A stretch of 64,000 nt of DNA from positions 9,129,001 to 9,193,000 of the forward strand of contig NZ_CP108067.1 in assembly GCF_036178145.1 (NCBI RefSeq), read 5' to 3'. The stretch's first letter is position 1. The number at the start of each line of letters is the position of its first letter. The DNA is from Streptomyces sp. NBC_00273. GTDB taxonomy: Bacteria > Actinomycetota > Actinomycetes > Streptomycetales > Streptomycetaceae. Below are positions 27,754 to 36,942 of the stretch, in pieces. The translations under genes and the position numbers were made by a program. The notes under the pieces are model-generated. The model had not been told where the DNA came from, made no database searches, and saw nothing but the letters and a program-made list of their open reading frames with translations.

Positions 27754-28866
27754 TCATGGGGTCGATCTGGTCACGGACCGGGCCAGCGGGCCACGGCTTT
27801 GCGGGGCGGGCTCCCCGGACGTGCCGGCCGGGTCCGGGCGACCGGTGCGGCGCAGGGCGGCGGGCGTGGTGCCGTACCAGCGCAGAACCGCCCGGCGCAG
27901 GGCGCGCGCGTCGGCGTAGCCGCTGCGGGCGGCGATCGCGTCGATGCTGAGGTCGGTGCTGTGGAGCAGCCGTGTGATGTGGTCCCGGCGCGCGGCCTCC
28001 ACCTCGTTGCTCCACGTGGTGTCGTGTTCGTCGAGGCGGCGCTGGAGGGTCCGCGGGCTGACGGCCATGCGTCGTGCCACCGCCAGCAGCGTCGGAACGG
28101 TCTCGTCGTGGACGGAGGCCAGCGCGGTGCGGAAGAGGTCCAGCCAGCTGTGCAGCGGGATCGCGGTGGCCAGGGTCTGGTCGGCGTGTCTGCGCAGCAC
28201 GGTGGACAGGCCGGGCTGCGCGTGCGGTGTCGGCCCGGTCAGGTCGGCGGCGAGGAACGTGAGGGAGCTGCTCGGGGCCTCGAACTCGATGTTGCGGGTG
28301 CCGTACAGCTCGATCAGGGCGTCGTGCCGGCGGGGTGTCCCGGCGGCCAGGGTGACCCGGAGGGGGACGAGGCGGCGCTGTGCGGCAGCGCTGAGGCGCC
28401 GTTGGTACAGGCCGAGCGCAAAGGCGCGGATGGCGCAGGCAGGCTCGTAGCCCTGATCCGCCTCGTTGACGTGGCTGATCACGATCTGCCCGCCGTCCTC
28501 GGTGATCCGCAAGGTGTCGGTGCCGGGGTCGGCGACGATCGAGAGGTAGGCGGCGGCGTCCCGGATCCCCTCGAGCGGAGTGGGCGCCGAGGTGATCAGG
28601 TAGTCCCAGACGCCGAGGGTGCCGATGCTCGACTGCTCGGCCAGCAGGAGGGACAACTCGGTCCAGGGCACGCGGACGGTCGTCAGTTCGGCGATGCGGA
28701 TGCCCGTGGCCGCGGGCGTCCGGCACAGGTCGTCGTTGAGGTGCTCGGGCGCCAGGCCCAGCAGGTGTGCGTACCCGTGCGCGGGTATGTCGAACAGGCG
28801 CGCCGCGGTGATGCTCAGCCGGGTGATGGCGGAGGAGGTGGTTCCGTGGTGTGCTCGCGTGATCAC
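27754..28866 (-). CDS. AraC family regulator with OruR-type ligand domain
   Basis: 370 residues from a GTG at 28866, preceded 8 nt upstream by TATGCT, so probably leaderless. The N-terminal half (SITAARLFDIPAHGYAHLLGLAPEHLNDDLCRTPAATGIRIAE) is the Arabinose_bd/OruR-type sensor, the C-terminal 100 residues are an HTH_18: LLAVARRMAVSPRTLQRRLDEHDTTWSNEVEAARRDHITRLL and AARSGYADARALRRAVLRWYGTTPAALR. It is monocistronic by spacing; no target gene is obvious. Divergent DNA toward hemC carries no gene except a possible 35-codon frame. Confidence 0.87.
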   Translation of the reverse strand: MITRAHHGTTSSAITRLSITAARLFDIPAHGYAHLLGLAPEHLNDDLCRTPAATGIRIAELTTVRVPWTELSLLLAEQSSIGTLGVWDYLITSAPTPLEGIRDAAAYLSIVADPGTDTLRITEDGGQIVISHVNEADQGYEPACAIRAFALGLYQRRLSAAAQRRLVPLRVTLAAGTPRRHDALIELYGTRNIEFEAPSSSLTFLAADLTGPTPHAQPGLSTVLRRHADQTLATAIPLHSWLDLFRTALASVHDETVPTLLAVARRMAVSPRTLQRRLDEHDTTWSNEVEAARRDHITRLLHSTDLSIDAIAARSGYADARALRRAVLRWYGTTPAALRRTGRPDPAGTSGEPAPQSRGPLARSVTRSTP

Positions 28867-29147
28867 AGGGGCCGAGCATAGACGAGCAGGAACGTCCAGG
28901 TCATCAGCCCGGACCGGCGCAGGACGTCCCCAACTCGGCCCGTGGAGACTCACCGTGGCGCGGACGGTCCCCTGGCTGGCGTGAGCTGCCCTGGCCCGAC
29001 GGTTCGCGCGGCCATAGCGTGGTGATCGTTCTCGCGGGGTGCGGACGGCCGGCCCGCCGGCCAGGTGCACCGCGCCGAAGAGCCGCTGCCCGAAAGCGCT
29101 TTCCGCGTCCGAGGGCCTGCCAATGATCCGTTCTACGAGGAGTGTCC

Positions 29148-29255
29148 GTGGAGTTGACCCGAAACGACGTCGCGCTGGCCGCTTTGGTTCCGGCCCCGGC
29201 GGCCGCACACGACACCGTCACCGTGTCCGTCACGACGGCGCCGCGCCCGGCGTGA
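29148..29255 (+). CDS. possible 35-aa peptide
   Basis: GTG at 29148, 6 nt after GAGGAG, opens VELTRNDVALAALVPAPAAAHDTV to a TGA at 29255. The ribosome site is good but the peptide has no recognisable feature beyond a central Ala/Pro-rich stretch. Could be a small protein or a gene remnant. Confidence 0.3.
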   Translation: MELTRNDVALAALVPAPAAAHDTVTVSVTTAPRPA

Positions 29256-29277
29256 CGTCGGCCGGGCGCCCGGCGAA

Positions 29278-29310
29278 CGCACTGCCCCGGACGGGGGTCT
29301 GGGCAGTGCG
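29278..29310. terminator. hairpin, upstream member of a matching pair
   Basis: CGCACTGCCC pairs perfectly with GGGCAGTGCG around a 13-nt loop. It closely resembles the hairpin at 29364-29396. Position fits a terminator for the possible peptide gene on the plus strand and a back-up for hemC on the minus strand. Confidence 0.65.
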
Positions 29311-29363
29311 GGGGACCGACGAGGGCCGAGCACGGCCGTCGGCCCGCGCCGGGTCCGTCCGGA

Positions 29364-29396
29364 CGCACTGACCCGCACGGGGGTGGGGTCAGTGCG
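29364..29396 (-). terminator. hemC terminator overlapping its stop codon
   Basis: CGCACTGACCC pairs with GGGTCAGTGCG (11 bp, 11-nt loop). The hemC stop TGA (29389-29391) lies within the right arm. Confidence 0.72.
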
Positions 29397-30321
29397 GAAT
29401 GCTGTCGATCAGTTCTCGGGCACCCTGCCGGAGGAGGGCGACGGCTACGGACGTGCCGAGGGTGGCCGGGTCGAGGCGGCCCGCCCACTCGTGCGCGTTC
29501 AGCACCTCCTTGCCGTCCGGCGAGAACACGCAGGCGCGCAGGGAGAGGTCCCCTCCGCGTTCCGCCCGCGCGTACCCCGCGATCGGGCTGTTGCAGTGGC
29601 CCTGGAGGACGTGGAGGAGCATCCGCTCGGCGACCGTCTCGCGATGCGTGTCCGGGTGACCGAGGGCGCTGACGGTGTCGATGAGCTCGGCGTCGTCCTC
29701 CCGGCACTGCAGCGCGAGGACGCCGGCGCCGATCGGCGGCATCAGGGTGTCCACGGCGATGATCTCCGTGATGGCGTCCGCGCGGCCGATGCGGTGGAGT
29801 CCGGCGACGGCCAGGAGGAGCGCGTCCGCCTCACCGGCGGCGAGCTTCTCCAGGCGCCTGTTGGCGTTCCCGCGCATCGGCACGCACTCCACGTGCGGGT
29901 ACGCGGCGGCGAGCTGGGCGATCCGGCGCACGGAGGAGGTCCCGATGCGGGTGCCGGGCGGGAGCCGATCGAGGGTGAGCCCCTGCGGGTGGATCAGGGC
30001 GTCGCGGATGTCGTCGCGTTCCAGGAACGCGGCGAAGACGGTTCCGGCGGGCAGCGGACGGTCGGCCGGGACGTCCTTGACGCAGTGCACGGCGAGGTCG
30101 GCCTCACCAGCGAGGATCGCGGCGTCGACCTCCTTGGTGAACGCGCCCTTGCCCTCGACCTGTGAGAGGTCTCCCATCCACTTGTCGCCGGTGGTCTTCA
30201 CCGGCAGGACGGTGGTCCTGATCCCCGGGTGGAGTGCGGCGAGCTCGGCGCGGACGCGCTCCACCTGGGCGAGGGCCATCGGTGAATCGCGGGAGACGAT
30301 ACGGATCAGATCAGCGGGCAT
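29389..30321 (-). CDS. hemC: hydroxymethylbilane synthase (porphobilinogen deaminase), stand-alone paralogue
   Basis: 310 residues; start ATG 30321 with TATCGT 6 nt upstream, probably leaderless. It joins four porphobilinogen units into hydroxymethylbilane. Family motifs: [74 protein letters not shown]. The dipyrromethane cofactor cysteine is Cys243 in [13 protein letters not shown], where canonical enzymes have GGCQ.PIG. No hemA, hemB or hemD neighbours, so this is likely a second copy beside the normal hem cluster. Its context (phosphatase, regulators) gives no pathway hint. Confidence 0.9.
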   Translation of the reverse strand: MPADLIRIVSRDSPMALAQVERVRAELAALHPGIRTTVLPVKTTGDKWMGDLSQVEGKGAFTKEVDAAILAGEADLAVHCVKDVPADRPLPAGTVFAAFLERDDIRDALIHPQGLTLDRLPPGTRIGTSSVRRIAQLAAAYPHVECVPMRGNANRRLEKLAAGEADALLLAVAGLHRIGRADAITEIIAVDTLMPPIGAGVLALQCREDDAELIDTVSALGHPDTHRETVAERMLLHVLQGHCNSPIAGYARAERGGDLSLRACVFSPDGKEVLNAHEWAGRLDPATLGTSVAVALLRQGARELIDSIPH

Positions 30322-30583
30322 GCGGGCACGATACGCCCTCGCGCCCGGCCGGCGGGCATCGGCGCCGGGGGCCATCGGCCGTGCGGGGTAAGCGAGTTGG
30401 CTGTCTCGGTAACGTGTTCGAGGGACCCGGTGTGCGGCGCCCGGTCCCCCGGAACGCGGGCGGCCCACGGAGTCGATCGACCCCGCCCCGTGAGCCCGGA
30501 GGCCCGCGGGGCGCGGCGTGCGTGCCCGTGACCGGTACTCCTGCTGGAATGGCTGCTTCGGCGGTCCGTGGCGAGGAGGTCCG

Positions 30584-31851
30584 TTGCCGGAGCGTGGCGG
30601 GGGGCCCACCGGGTCCGCGGGTGGGCCCGAGGGGCTGTGGGCACGTGTCCGGGCGGCCGAGGCCGCCGTCGGACAGATCGGTACGACCCTCGACGCGGTG
30701 ACCACCTGCCGGGAACTGGCCGTTTCCTGTCCCGGAACGTGTGCGACGCGGTCGCCGTGGACCTCATGGCGGAGGACGGTGGTTCCCACCGCGCGGCGAC
30801 GGCGGGAGCCGTCGGGCTGCTGACGGCAAGCGTGGACGCACCGCCCGCGGTACGGGCGTCGGACGGCGGACACCAGCTCTCCGAGTGGGCGACGGTCGCC
30901 GACGGCGTTCCGGTCCATGTCCTCTCCGTCCCGCTGCCGGACGGGGAACGGGTCCACGGAATGCTGACCGCCGTACGGGCCCGGGCGGGGTTCGGCGACC
31001 ACGAGGCGGCGACGGTCCACTTCGCTGCCCGGCTGGCGGCGGTGCACCTGGGGCACGCGCGGCAGCTGGCCGCCACCGAGGACACCGTCTCGCACCTCCA
31101 GCGGGCGCTCGTATCGGAACCGGGCCGCCCGCACCCCAACCTGGAGGTGGCCAGCCGCTATCTGCCGGCCGGCCCCCGGGCGCTGGTGGGAGGCGACTGG
31201 TTCGAGACGATCCGCCTCCACTACGGGCGCACCCTCCTCGTCGTCGGAGACGTGATGGGCCACGGGCTCGACGCGGCCGTGGACATGAACGCGTACCGCT
31301 CCACCCTGCGGGACGTGGCCTCGACGGACCTCGCCCCGCACCGCGTCCTGCGCCAGCTCGACGCCCTGGCCGCCGGCGACGCGACCCGCAGGCCGGCGAC
31401 CTGCCTGCTCGTACGCGTCGATCCCGCGCGCGGCGTCGCGATGTTCGCCGGTGCCGGCCACCTGCCACCGGCGGTCTTCGGGGCCGACGGTTCGGCCTCG
31501 CTGGTCGACGTCCCGGTCGGCCCGCCGCTGGGCACCGGCATCGGCGGCTACGAAGCCGTCACGCGCGCGATCACACCCCAGGAAACCCTGCTGATGTTCA
31601 CCGACGGGCTGGTGGAGCGGCGGGGCGAGGACATCGACGTCTCGCTGGCCCGGCTGGTGGCGGTGCGGCCCCCGGTGGGGGCGGGAGCGGACGCGGTGGT
31701 GGACGCCGTCGTGGAGGGCCTCGACGCCCAGCACGCGGAGGACGACGTCGCCGTACTCGCCGCCCGCGCCCGTCCCCGCCCGCCCACGGACCTCGGAGCC
31801 GTCCCCTCCGGCATGCCCGGAGGGCCGGGCCAACCTACGGTGGAACGGTGA
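30584..31851 (+). pseudogene. SpoIIE/PP2C phosphatase with apparent N-terminal frameshift
   Basis: Codons from TTG 30584 (after GAGGAGG) read LPERGG...[29 protein letters not shown], the normal lead-in of Streptomyces GAF-PP2C phosphatases, then go out of frame. The continuation [15 protein letters not shown] lies in another frame beginning about 30,723. One base appears missing near 30,720-30,724. The rest is intact to 31,851: [45 protein letters not shown] and EDDVAV give a complete PP2C catalytic domain. Translation could restart (for example ATG at about 30,768), so a shortened active phosphatase remains possible; a sequencing error would restore about 422 residues. Confidence 0.75.
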
Positions 31852-32528
31852 GCCATCGCCTCGCCTGCGTGGCCCTGACCGGCACCCTCTGCGCGACGGC
31901 GTTGTCATGCACAGGGGCATTGCCCGAGGCGCACTTCCAGGTCGCGCGCCAGCCCGCGGTGAAGACGCTGTCCGCGCACGTCACGGCCGTCCCCCCGGAG
32001 AAGCTGGCCGCCACCCACCACCCCGGCTGTCCCGTGTCGCCGGGGCAGCTCCGGCTCGTCCGGATGAACCACTGGGGCTTCGACGGCAAGGTGCACCGGG
32101 GCGAACTGGTGGTCCACGAGGACGTGGTCGCCCCGGTGCTGCGGGCCTTCGGGAAGGCCTTCGCCGCCCGCTTCCCGATCCGCCGGATGCGGGTGATGTC
32201 CGAGTACGGCGGCAGCGACGCCGCGGCGATGGCCGACGACAACACCTCCGCCTTCAACTGCCGGCAGGTCACCGGAGACCCGAGCCGGATGTCCCGGCAC
32301 TCCTGGGGCGACGCCATCGACATCAACCCGGTCGAGAACCCGTACGTCGACGTCCGGGGCACCACCCATCCGCCCAACGGCCGCAGCCATCTCGACCGCG
32401 GCCGCACCAGCCCCGGGACGATCACCCCCGACGGGGTCGTGACCCGGGCCTTCCGGGAGGTCGGCTGGTACTGGGGCGGTCGCTGGAGCCCGCCGGACTA
32501 CCAGCACTTCTCCGAGGACGGCGGCTGA
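31848..32528 (+). CDS. exported M15 family peptidase (VanY-like D,D-carboxypeptidase)
   Basis: 226 residues; GTG start overlaps the phosphatase stop (GTGA). N-terminal signal sequence ([17 protein letters not shown], possibly a lipoprotein). The zinc-peptidase motifs are [13 protein letters not shown] (HxxGxAxD-type) and a late YQHFSEDGG, with [23 protein letters not shown] before them as in Peptidase_M15_4. Expected to cut D-Ala or peptide bonds in cell-wall precursors outside the membrane. Coupled translation with a phosphatase gene is unusual for such an enzyme. Confidence 0.88.
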   Translation: MSHRLACVALTGTLCATALSCTGALPEAHFQVARQPAVKTLSAHVTAVPPEKLAATHHPGCPVSPGQLRLVRMNHWGFDGKVHRGELVVHEDVVAPVLRAFGKAFAARFPIRRMRVMSEYGGSDAAAMADDNTSAFNCRQVTGDPSRMSRHSWGDAIDINPVENPYVDVRGTTHPPNGRSHLDRGRTSPGTITPDGVVTRAFREVGWYWGGRWSPPDYQHFSEDGG

Positions 32529-32550
32529 GGCCGCCCGGGGGCGGCCGGCC

Positions 32551-33774
32551 TCAGCCGCCCGGGGTGAAGGTCACCGGCAGGCTCTCGGGTCCGCGCAGTC
32601 CGCCGGGGCGCCGGCGGATCCCGTCCGGGTCCGCGGCGAGGGCCAGCCCGGGGAGCCGGCGCAGGACCGTGCCGATGGCGATCTGACCCTCCAGCCGGGC
32701 CAGGGGAGCTCCCAGGCAGTAGTGGATGCCGTGCCCGAACGCGAGGTGGGCATTGTCCTGCCGGGTGATGTCGAGGCGGTCGGGGTCGGGGAACCGCTCG
32801 GGGTCGCGGTCGGCGACGGCCGAGCCGATCAGGACGGTCGCACCGCGCGGGACGGCCACCCCGGCGATCTCGACGTCCTCGCGCGCGAACCGCGCGATGC
32901 CGGGACTGACCGGGCCGTCGTAGCGGAGGAACTCCTCGATCGCGCCCGGCAGCAGGTCGGGGTCGCAGCGCAGCAGCTCGAGCTGGTCCGGGTGGGCCAG
33001 CAGCGTGGCGATGCCCGTGCCGATCAGGTTGACCGTGGTGATGTAACCGGCGACGAGCAGCAGGAACACCATGGCGATCAACTCGGCCTCGCTCAGCCGC
33101 TGCTGCGCATCGCGGGCGGTGACGAGGTCGCTGAGCAGGTCGTCGCCGGGTTGCGCCCGTTTGGCGTGGACGAGCCCCGTCAGGTAGGCGCGCATGTGCT
33201 GCCACGCCTCGTTCACCACGGCGGGATCGGGCGGCTCCGCACCCCGCCTGAGCATCCGGTCGGTCCAGTGCTGGAAGTCGTGGCGTTCGTCCACCGGGAC
33301 GCCGAGCAGTTCGCTGATCACCGTGACCGGGAGCGGCAGCGCGAAGTCCGCCACCAGGTCGGCGCGGCCGGCCGGGGCGACCGCGTCCAGCAGGCCGTCG
33401 GTGATGGCCTGGATCCGTGGCCGCATCTGCGCCACACGGCGGGCGGTGAACGCCTTGGACACCAGGCGGCGCAGACGGGTGTGGTCGGGCGGGTCGCTGC
33501 GGAGCATGTTGCTCAGCATCGAATCGCGTTCCGTATCGGGCAGTTGCCGCAGGATCCGGCTGTCCGAGGCATCGCGTACGTCACTGCTGAGGCGGGCGTC
33601 GGACAGGGCCGCGAGACCGTCCTCGTAGCGGGTGACGAGCCAGGCGTCCAGGCCGCCCGCGACGACGACGCGGCGCACGGGGCCCTCCTCGCGCAGCTGC
33701 TGGTACAAGGGGAACGGATCCGCGACGAAGGCGGGGTCGGCGTAGGGCAGAAGGGTCGGCTGCTGCTCGCTCAT
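32551..33774 (-). CDS. cytochrome P450
   Basis: 407 residues from the ATG at 33774 (GGGAGG 5 nt upstream). Helix C region DPPDHTRLRRLVSKAFTARRV, ExxR as EEFLRYDGP, heme-binding FGHGIHYCLGAPLARLE with Cys353. The I-helix normally reads AGxxTT with an acidic residue before the threonines (AGHETT); here residues 242-247 are AGYITT, so the usual Glu/Asp is Ile. This is a soluble class I bacterial P450 needing ferredoxin; none is nearby. It lies next to an FAD monooxygenase on the same strand, 142 bp away. Confidence 0.94.
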   Translation of the reverse strand: MSEQQPTLLPYADPAFVADPFPLYQQLREEGPVRRVVVAGGLDAWLVTRYEDGLAALSDARLSSDVRDASDSRILRQLPDTERDSMLSNMLRSDPPDHTRLRRLVSKAFTARRVAQMRPRIQAITDGLLDAVAPAGRADLVADFALPLPVTVISELLGVPVDERHDFQHWTDRMLRRGAEPPDPAVVNEAWQHMRAYLTGLVHAKRAQPGDDLLSDLVTARDAQQRLSEAELIAMVFLLLVAGYITTVNLIGTGIATLLAHPDQLELLRCDPDLLPGAIEEFLRYDGPVSPGIARFAREDVEIAGVAVPRGATVLIGSAVADRDPERFPDPDRLDITRQDNAHLAFGHGIHYCLGAPLARLEGQIAIGTVLRRLPGLALAADPDGIRRRPGGLRGPESLPVTFTPGG

Positions 33775-33915
33775 GAGGCCTCCCGGAGCGTGTCGTCCTC
33801 GCTGTGGTAGCGAGGTTATCCGCCTGACCATCCCGATACGTCGCTTTTCGGCCTCGGGCGAGGTGGGGCCGAGGCGGGGCCGAGTCGGGACGGGCCGGGG
33901 CGGACCGGGTCGAGG

Positions 33916-35148
33916 TCAGCGGAGCGATTCCCCCGGGGGCCGCTCGCGCAGGGCTCCGTAGGCGAGGAAGTAGGCCGGCAGCCGGTTCAGCCGGCGCGAG
34001 TCGGTGAGGAGTTCGGTCAGCCGCTTCGCCCGCCGGGGATCTCCGAACGCCGAACGGCCGGCCAACAGCGGCCCGATGACCTTGGCGTGCGCGAGGCGCT
34101 GGAGCCCCTGGGTCGCCACGGTGGTGGGCAGACGCCGCCACTGCACGCGGCGTACGTCCCGCAGCCCCACGGTGCCCTCGCGCAACGGGCCCACGAGGTG
34201 GCGGGCCGCGGCCACCGCGTCCTGCACGGCGAGGTTGATGCCGATGCCGAACACCGGCGACATGGCGTGGGCGGCGTCCCCGATGCACAACAGCCCCGGT
34301 CGGTGCCAGCGGCGCAGCCGGTCGAGCCGTACGTCGAGCAGTTTGACCTCGTCCCAGGAGGTGACGGCACCGGCCCGGTCGGCCAGCCAGGGGACGGCGT
34401 CCGCGAACTGCGCCATGAACGACTCCAGGCCCTCGGCGCGGCGCCCGGCGTCGGACCCCTTGGGGATGAGCCCCGCACACTGCCAGTAGTCGCCGCGGTC
34501 GATGAGGGCGACGAACAGCCGGTCCCCGAGGCCGCCGACGAGCCCGCTGGGGTCCTCCTCGCGCCGAGGCACCCGGAACCACCAGGCGTCCATGGGGCAC
34601 GGGAACTCCTCCAACCCCAGCTCGGGCAGGGTTCTGGCCAGCGAGCCGCGTCCGTCGCAGGCCACGGTCAGCGAGGCCCTGAGCTCACCGGTGCCACCGT
34701 CCGAGGTCCGGTACCGCACGCCCGTGACCCGTCCGCGCTCGATCAGGAAGGACGTCGCCTCGGTGTTCATGCGCAGGTGGAAGGAGGGCTCCCGGCCCGC
34801 TTCGTCGGCGAGCAGGTCGAGCAGGTCCCACTGCGGCACCATCGCGATGTAGTTGTACTTCCCCCGCAGCGCCCCGATGTCCCCGACCGTGACGAGGGAC
34901 CGGTCGGGTGCGATGGGCAGCTGCACCGTGCTGACCCGTCGCTGGGGCAGCCGGGCGAAGCGCTCCGCCAGGCCGATGTCGTCCAGCAGCGACAGGGTGG
35001 ACGGGTGCACGGTGTCGCCGCGGAAGTCGCGCAGGAAGTCGCCGTGCTTCTCGAGCACGGTCACTTCGACCCCGGCCCGGGCCAGCAACAGGGCCAGCAC
35101 CATCCCGGCGGGCCCTCCTCCCACCACACAGCAGGTGGTCCGTTCCAT
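33916..35148 (-). CDS. FAD-dependent monooxygenase (PHBH/UbiH-type)
   Basis: 410 residues from ATG 35148 (GGGAGTGGG upstream). GGGPAGMVLALLLARAGVEVTVLEK (dinucleotide fold, residues about 10-35), FRGDTVHPSTLSLLDDIGLAERF, and GLLCIGDAAHAMSPVFGIGINLAVQDAVAAARHL (second FAD motif). The GDTVHPST and SPVFGIGINLA blocks are typical of actinomycete oxidoreductases acting on aromatic or terpenoid substrates. Upstream of the P450 on the same strand, so the two may modify one small molecule, but no biosynthetic core gene is present. Confidence 0.9.
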   Translation of the reverse strand: MERTTCCVVGGGPAGMVLALLLARAGVEVTVLEKHGDFLRDFRGDTVHPSTLSLLDDIGLAERFARLPQRRVSTVQLPIAPDRSLVTVGDIGALRGKYNYIAMVPQWDLLDLLADEAGREPSFHLRMNTEATSFLIERGRVTGVRYRTSDGGTGELRASLTVACDGRGSLARTLPELGLEEFPCPMDAWWFRVPRREEDPSGLVGGLGDRLFVALIDRGDYWQCAGLIPKGSDAGRRAEGLESFMAQFADAVPWLADRAGAVTSWDEVKLLDVRLDRLRRWHRPGLLCIGDAAHAMSPVFGIGINLAVQDAVAAARHLVGPLREGTVGLRDVRRVQWRRLPTTVATQGLQRLAHAKVIGPLLAGRSAFGDPRRAKRLTELLTDSRRLNRLPAYFLAYGALRERPPGESLR

Positions 35149-35307
35149 GCAACCCACTCCCTTCGCCGGCATCGGGTCACCCCGGAGGACATATACCGCA
35201 CCCGGGGCGCCGCCGACGGTAGCGGCGAGGAGCCATCCGGGTTCCATGAGATGGCCTGGCCTGGCCGGGCGTGGGCCGCCGGCGTCGCTGTACCGAGGAA
35301 GGAACGG

Positions 35308-35805
35308 TCACCGGAGGCCAGGACGCGTGCCGACCCCGTCTCCGACGTCGCTGACCCAGACGCTCAAGGGGACCTCCGGCTCGAACTCGGCCTGTTCCGC
35401 CTCGTTGTTCACGTCCTCCGGGTCCGACCATGGGACGAAGCCGGAGTCCTCGTCGGTCAGGTACTCCGCGACGATCGCGTCGAGATCGTCGGAGGCCGCG
35501 TAGAGGCCGCCGAACGGCAGGGCCTGCGGGGACACGGAGCCGGTCGAGCACCGCAGTTGCCCGGCCTGTGCGTCGTGCCATACGTAGAAGGTGGCCACCC
35601 CGCGATGGCCCGTCTCGCGGACGCGGCCGCGGATGGCAGCGGCAGTGCGGTGGAAGGCGGCCACCACCTCGGTGACGCTCAACGACGCGCGGCCCTCCTC
35701 GTCCGCGCTGAGCAGCCAGGTGTTGGTCTCCACCTCCGTGCGCCGATCAGCCGGGTTCAGCGTCAAGGGCTCTTGCGCCACTTCGGATATCCATGTCAAC
35801 AGCAC
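35308..35805 (-). CDS. hypothetical protein, about 165 aa
   Basis: Start chosen at a GTG (35805) because GATACT lies 6 nt upstream, matching the leaderless pattern seen elsewhere in the window; further upstream the frame is low-complexity. The protein has NTWLLSADEEGRASLSVTEVVAAFHRTAAAIRG, a likely beta core (GVATFYVWHDAQAGQLRCSTGS), and a very acidic C-terminal third (SDPEDVNNEAEQAEFEPEVP). No known domain. Its start region lies 128 bp from the I36 inhibitor gene on the other strand, so they share a promoter region. Confidence 0.72.
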   Translation of the reverse strand: MLLTWISEVAQEPLTLNPADRRTEVETNTWLLSADEEGRASLSVTEVVAAFHRTAAAIRGRVRETGHRGVATFYVWHDAQAGQLRCSTGSVSPQALPFGGLYAASDDLDAIVAEYLTDEDSGFVPWSDPEDVNNEAEQAEFEPEVPLSVWVSDVGDGVGTRPGLR

Positions 35806-35933
35806 CACAGAAGTATCACCGCAACGTTCGGGGAGATGTGGTGAAGAGGCCCGGCGAATCGGGGCGTTGCCGTCCGCGCCGGCGCCCGGACGAGGACGAT
35901 GGGAGACGAACGGGGACGAAGAGGAGGATCCGC

Positions 35934-36278
35934 ATGAGGGCACGTCACTTGCGCACGCTGTTGGTCGTCGGCGCGGCGGCGCTGGTCTCACTCACTTCCG
36001 TACCACCCGCCCAGGCCCTGCCCGCGTGCCCGGCCAACGCGATCTGTCTGTGGCGGTACCAGGACGGGACCGGGGACCTCTACGTCTGGCGCGGCGGCTA
36101 CGTGGACCTCCCCAGCAGGTTCGTGAACCACGTCGGGTCGTTCCGGGCCAACAGGAGCGGGGCCTTCATCGACTGGGCGACCGGCAAGGAGTGCCGACCG
36201 GTCCGCAGCGGCGACTACGCGAGCAACTACGGCGGCCGCTTCGGCTCGAAGATCGATGCGGTGGGCGACAACTGCTGA
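35934..36278 (+). CDS. secreted peptidase inhibitor family I36 protein
   Basis: 114 residues, ATG at 35934 with GAGGAGG 6 nt upstream. Signal peptide RARHLRTLLVVGAAALVSLTSVPPAQA. Mature part has four cysteines (ACPANAIC, KECRP, GDNC) and the beta/gamma-crystallin-like pattern LWRYQDGTGDLYVWRGGYVDLPSRFVNHVGSFRANRSG of the Streptomyces metalloproteinase inhibitor (I36) family. Presumably controls an extracellular metalloprotease; no such protease is next to it. Confidence 0.88.
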   Translation: MRARHLRTLLVVGAAALVSLTSVPPAQALPACPANAICLWRYQDGTGDLYVWRGGYVDLPSRFVNHVGSFRANRSGAFIDWATGKECRPVRSGDYASNYGGRFGSKIDAVGDNC

Positions 36279-36317
36279 CTCCGGAGGCGCGCAGCGCAGC
36301 CGGATGCGGTCCGGGTT

Positions 36318-36830
36318 TCAGTAGCGCAGGGCCGAACCGTTCTGCGCCGAGACCGTGCCCGACAGTTTGTGCGTGCTGCGGGCCGTTCCCTGCCCCGTGC
36401 CCTTCCCGGCGACGTCCGTGATCGTCACGACCACGGTGTCGACGAGATTGCCGCTCTCGTCCTTGAACTCGACCTGCACCGCGAAGGACTTCGTCGCGTC
36501 GTCGGTGTTCCGTGCGGTCACGGGGACCGTCGTGTATCCGTCGCCGTCGGTGGTCACCGCCCCCAGGGACACCTGGTCCTTGGCGTTCACCCCGTCCTTC
36601 ACCCCGTCGAGCTTGTCCTTCGCTACGGCGGCCGCCGATTCGGCGGCCTTCGAGGCCTCGGCCGCGGCCGACGAGACCGCCTCGCCGGCGGACTTCACCG
36701 CCGACGCGGCGCTCGACACGGCGCCGGCCGGGTTGCCGTCACCGTCCGAACAGCCCGCGGCGCCGAGCGCCACTACCGACAGCACCACCGCACCTGCCGC
36801 ACCACGCATCCACGCGACCGTCGTCACCAT
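36318..36830 (-). CDS. lipoprotein with alanine-rich helix and FxLYD-like domain
   Basis: 170 residues; GGAGGC before the ATG. Lipobox LGAAGC at about residues 22-27. Residues 35-80 are a repetitive Ala/Ser/Lys helix (SSAASAVKSAGEAVSSAAAEASKAAE), likely an extended surface stalk. Residues 90-165 (TTVPVTARNTDDATKSFAVQVEFKDESGNLVDTVVVTITDVAGKGTGQ) resemble the FxLYD/DUF3426-like beta domain found on exported proteins. Function unknown. Confidence 0.82.
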   Translation of the reverse strand: MVTTVAWMRGAAGAVVLSVVALGAAGCSDGDGNPAGAVSSAASAVKSAGEAVSSAAAEASKAAESAAAVAKDKLDGVKDGVNAKDQVSLGAVTTDGDGYTTVPVTARNTDDATKSFAVQVEFKDESGNLVDTVVVTITDVAGKGTGQGTARSTHKLSGTVSAQNGSALRY

Positions 36831-36942
36831 GCCTCCACGGGTGTTCCGGACCTACGGACCTCCCAGTCAAAGGCCCGGCTCACCCGGATGCCCGATGGGC
36901 GGGGCATCCGGGTGACCGCGGACGGACAGGGCCACGAGGGCC

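Noticed and set aside
35797..35802. TTGACA as a -35 promoter box
   Set aside because: It lies inside the start of the gene at 35308 and no -10 occurs at proper spacing.
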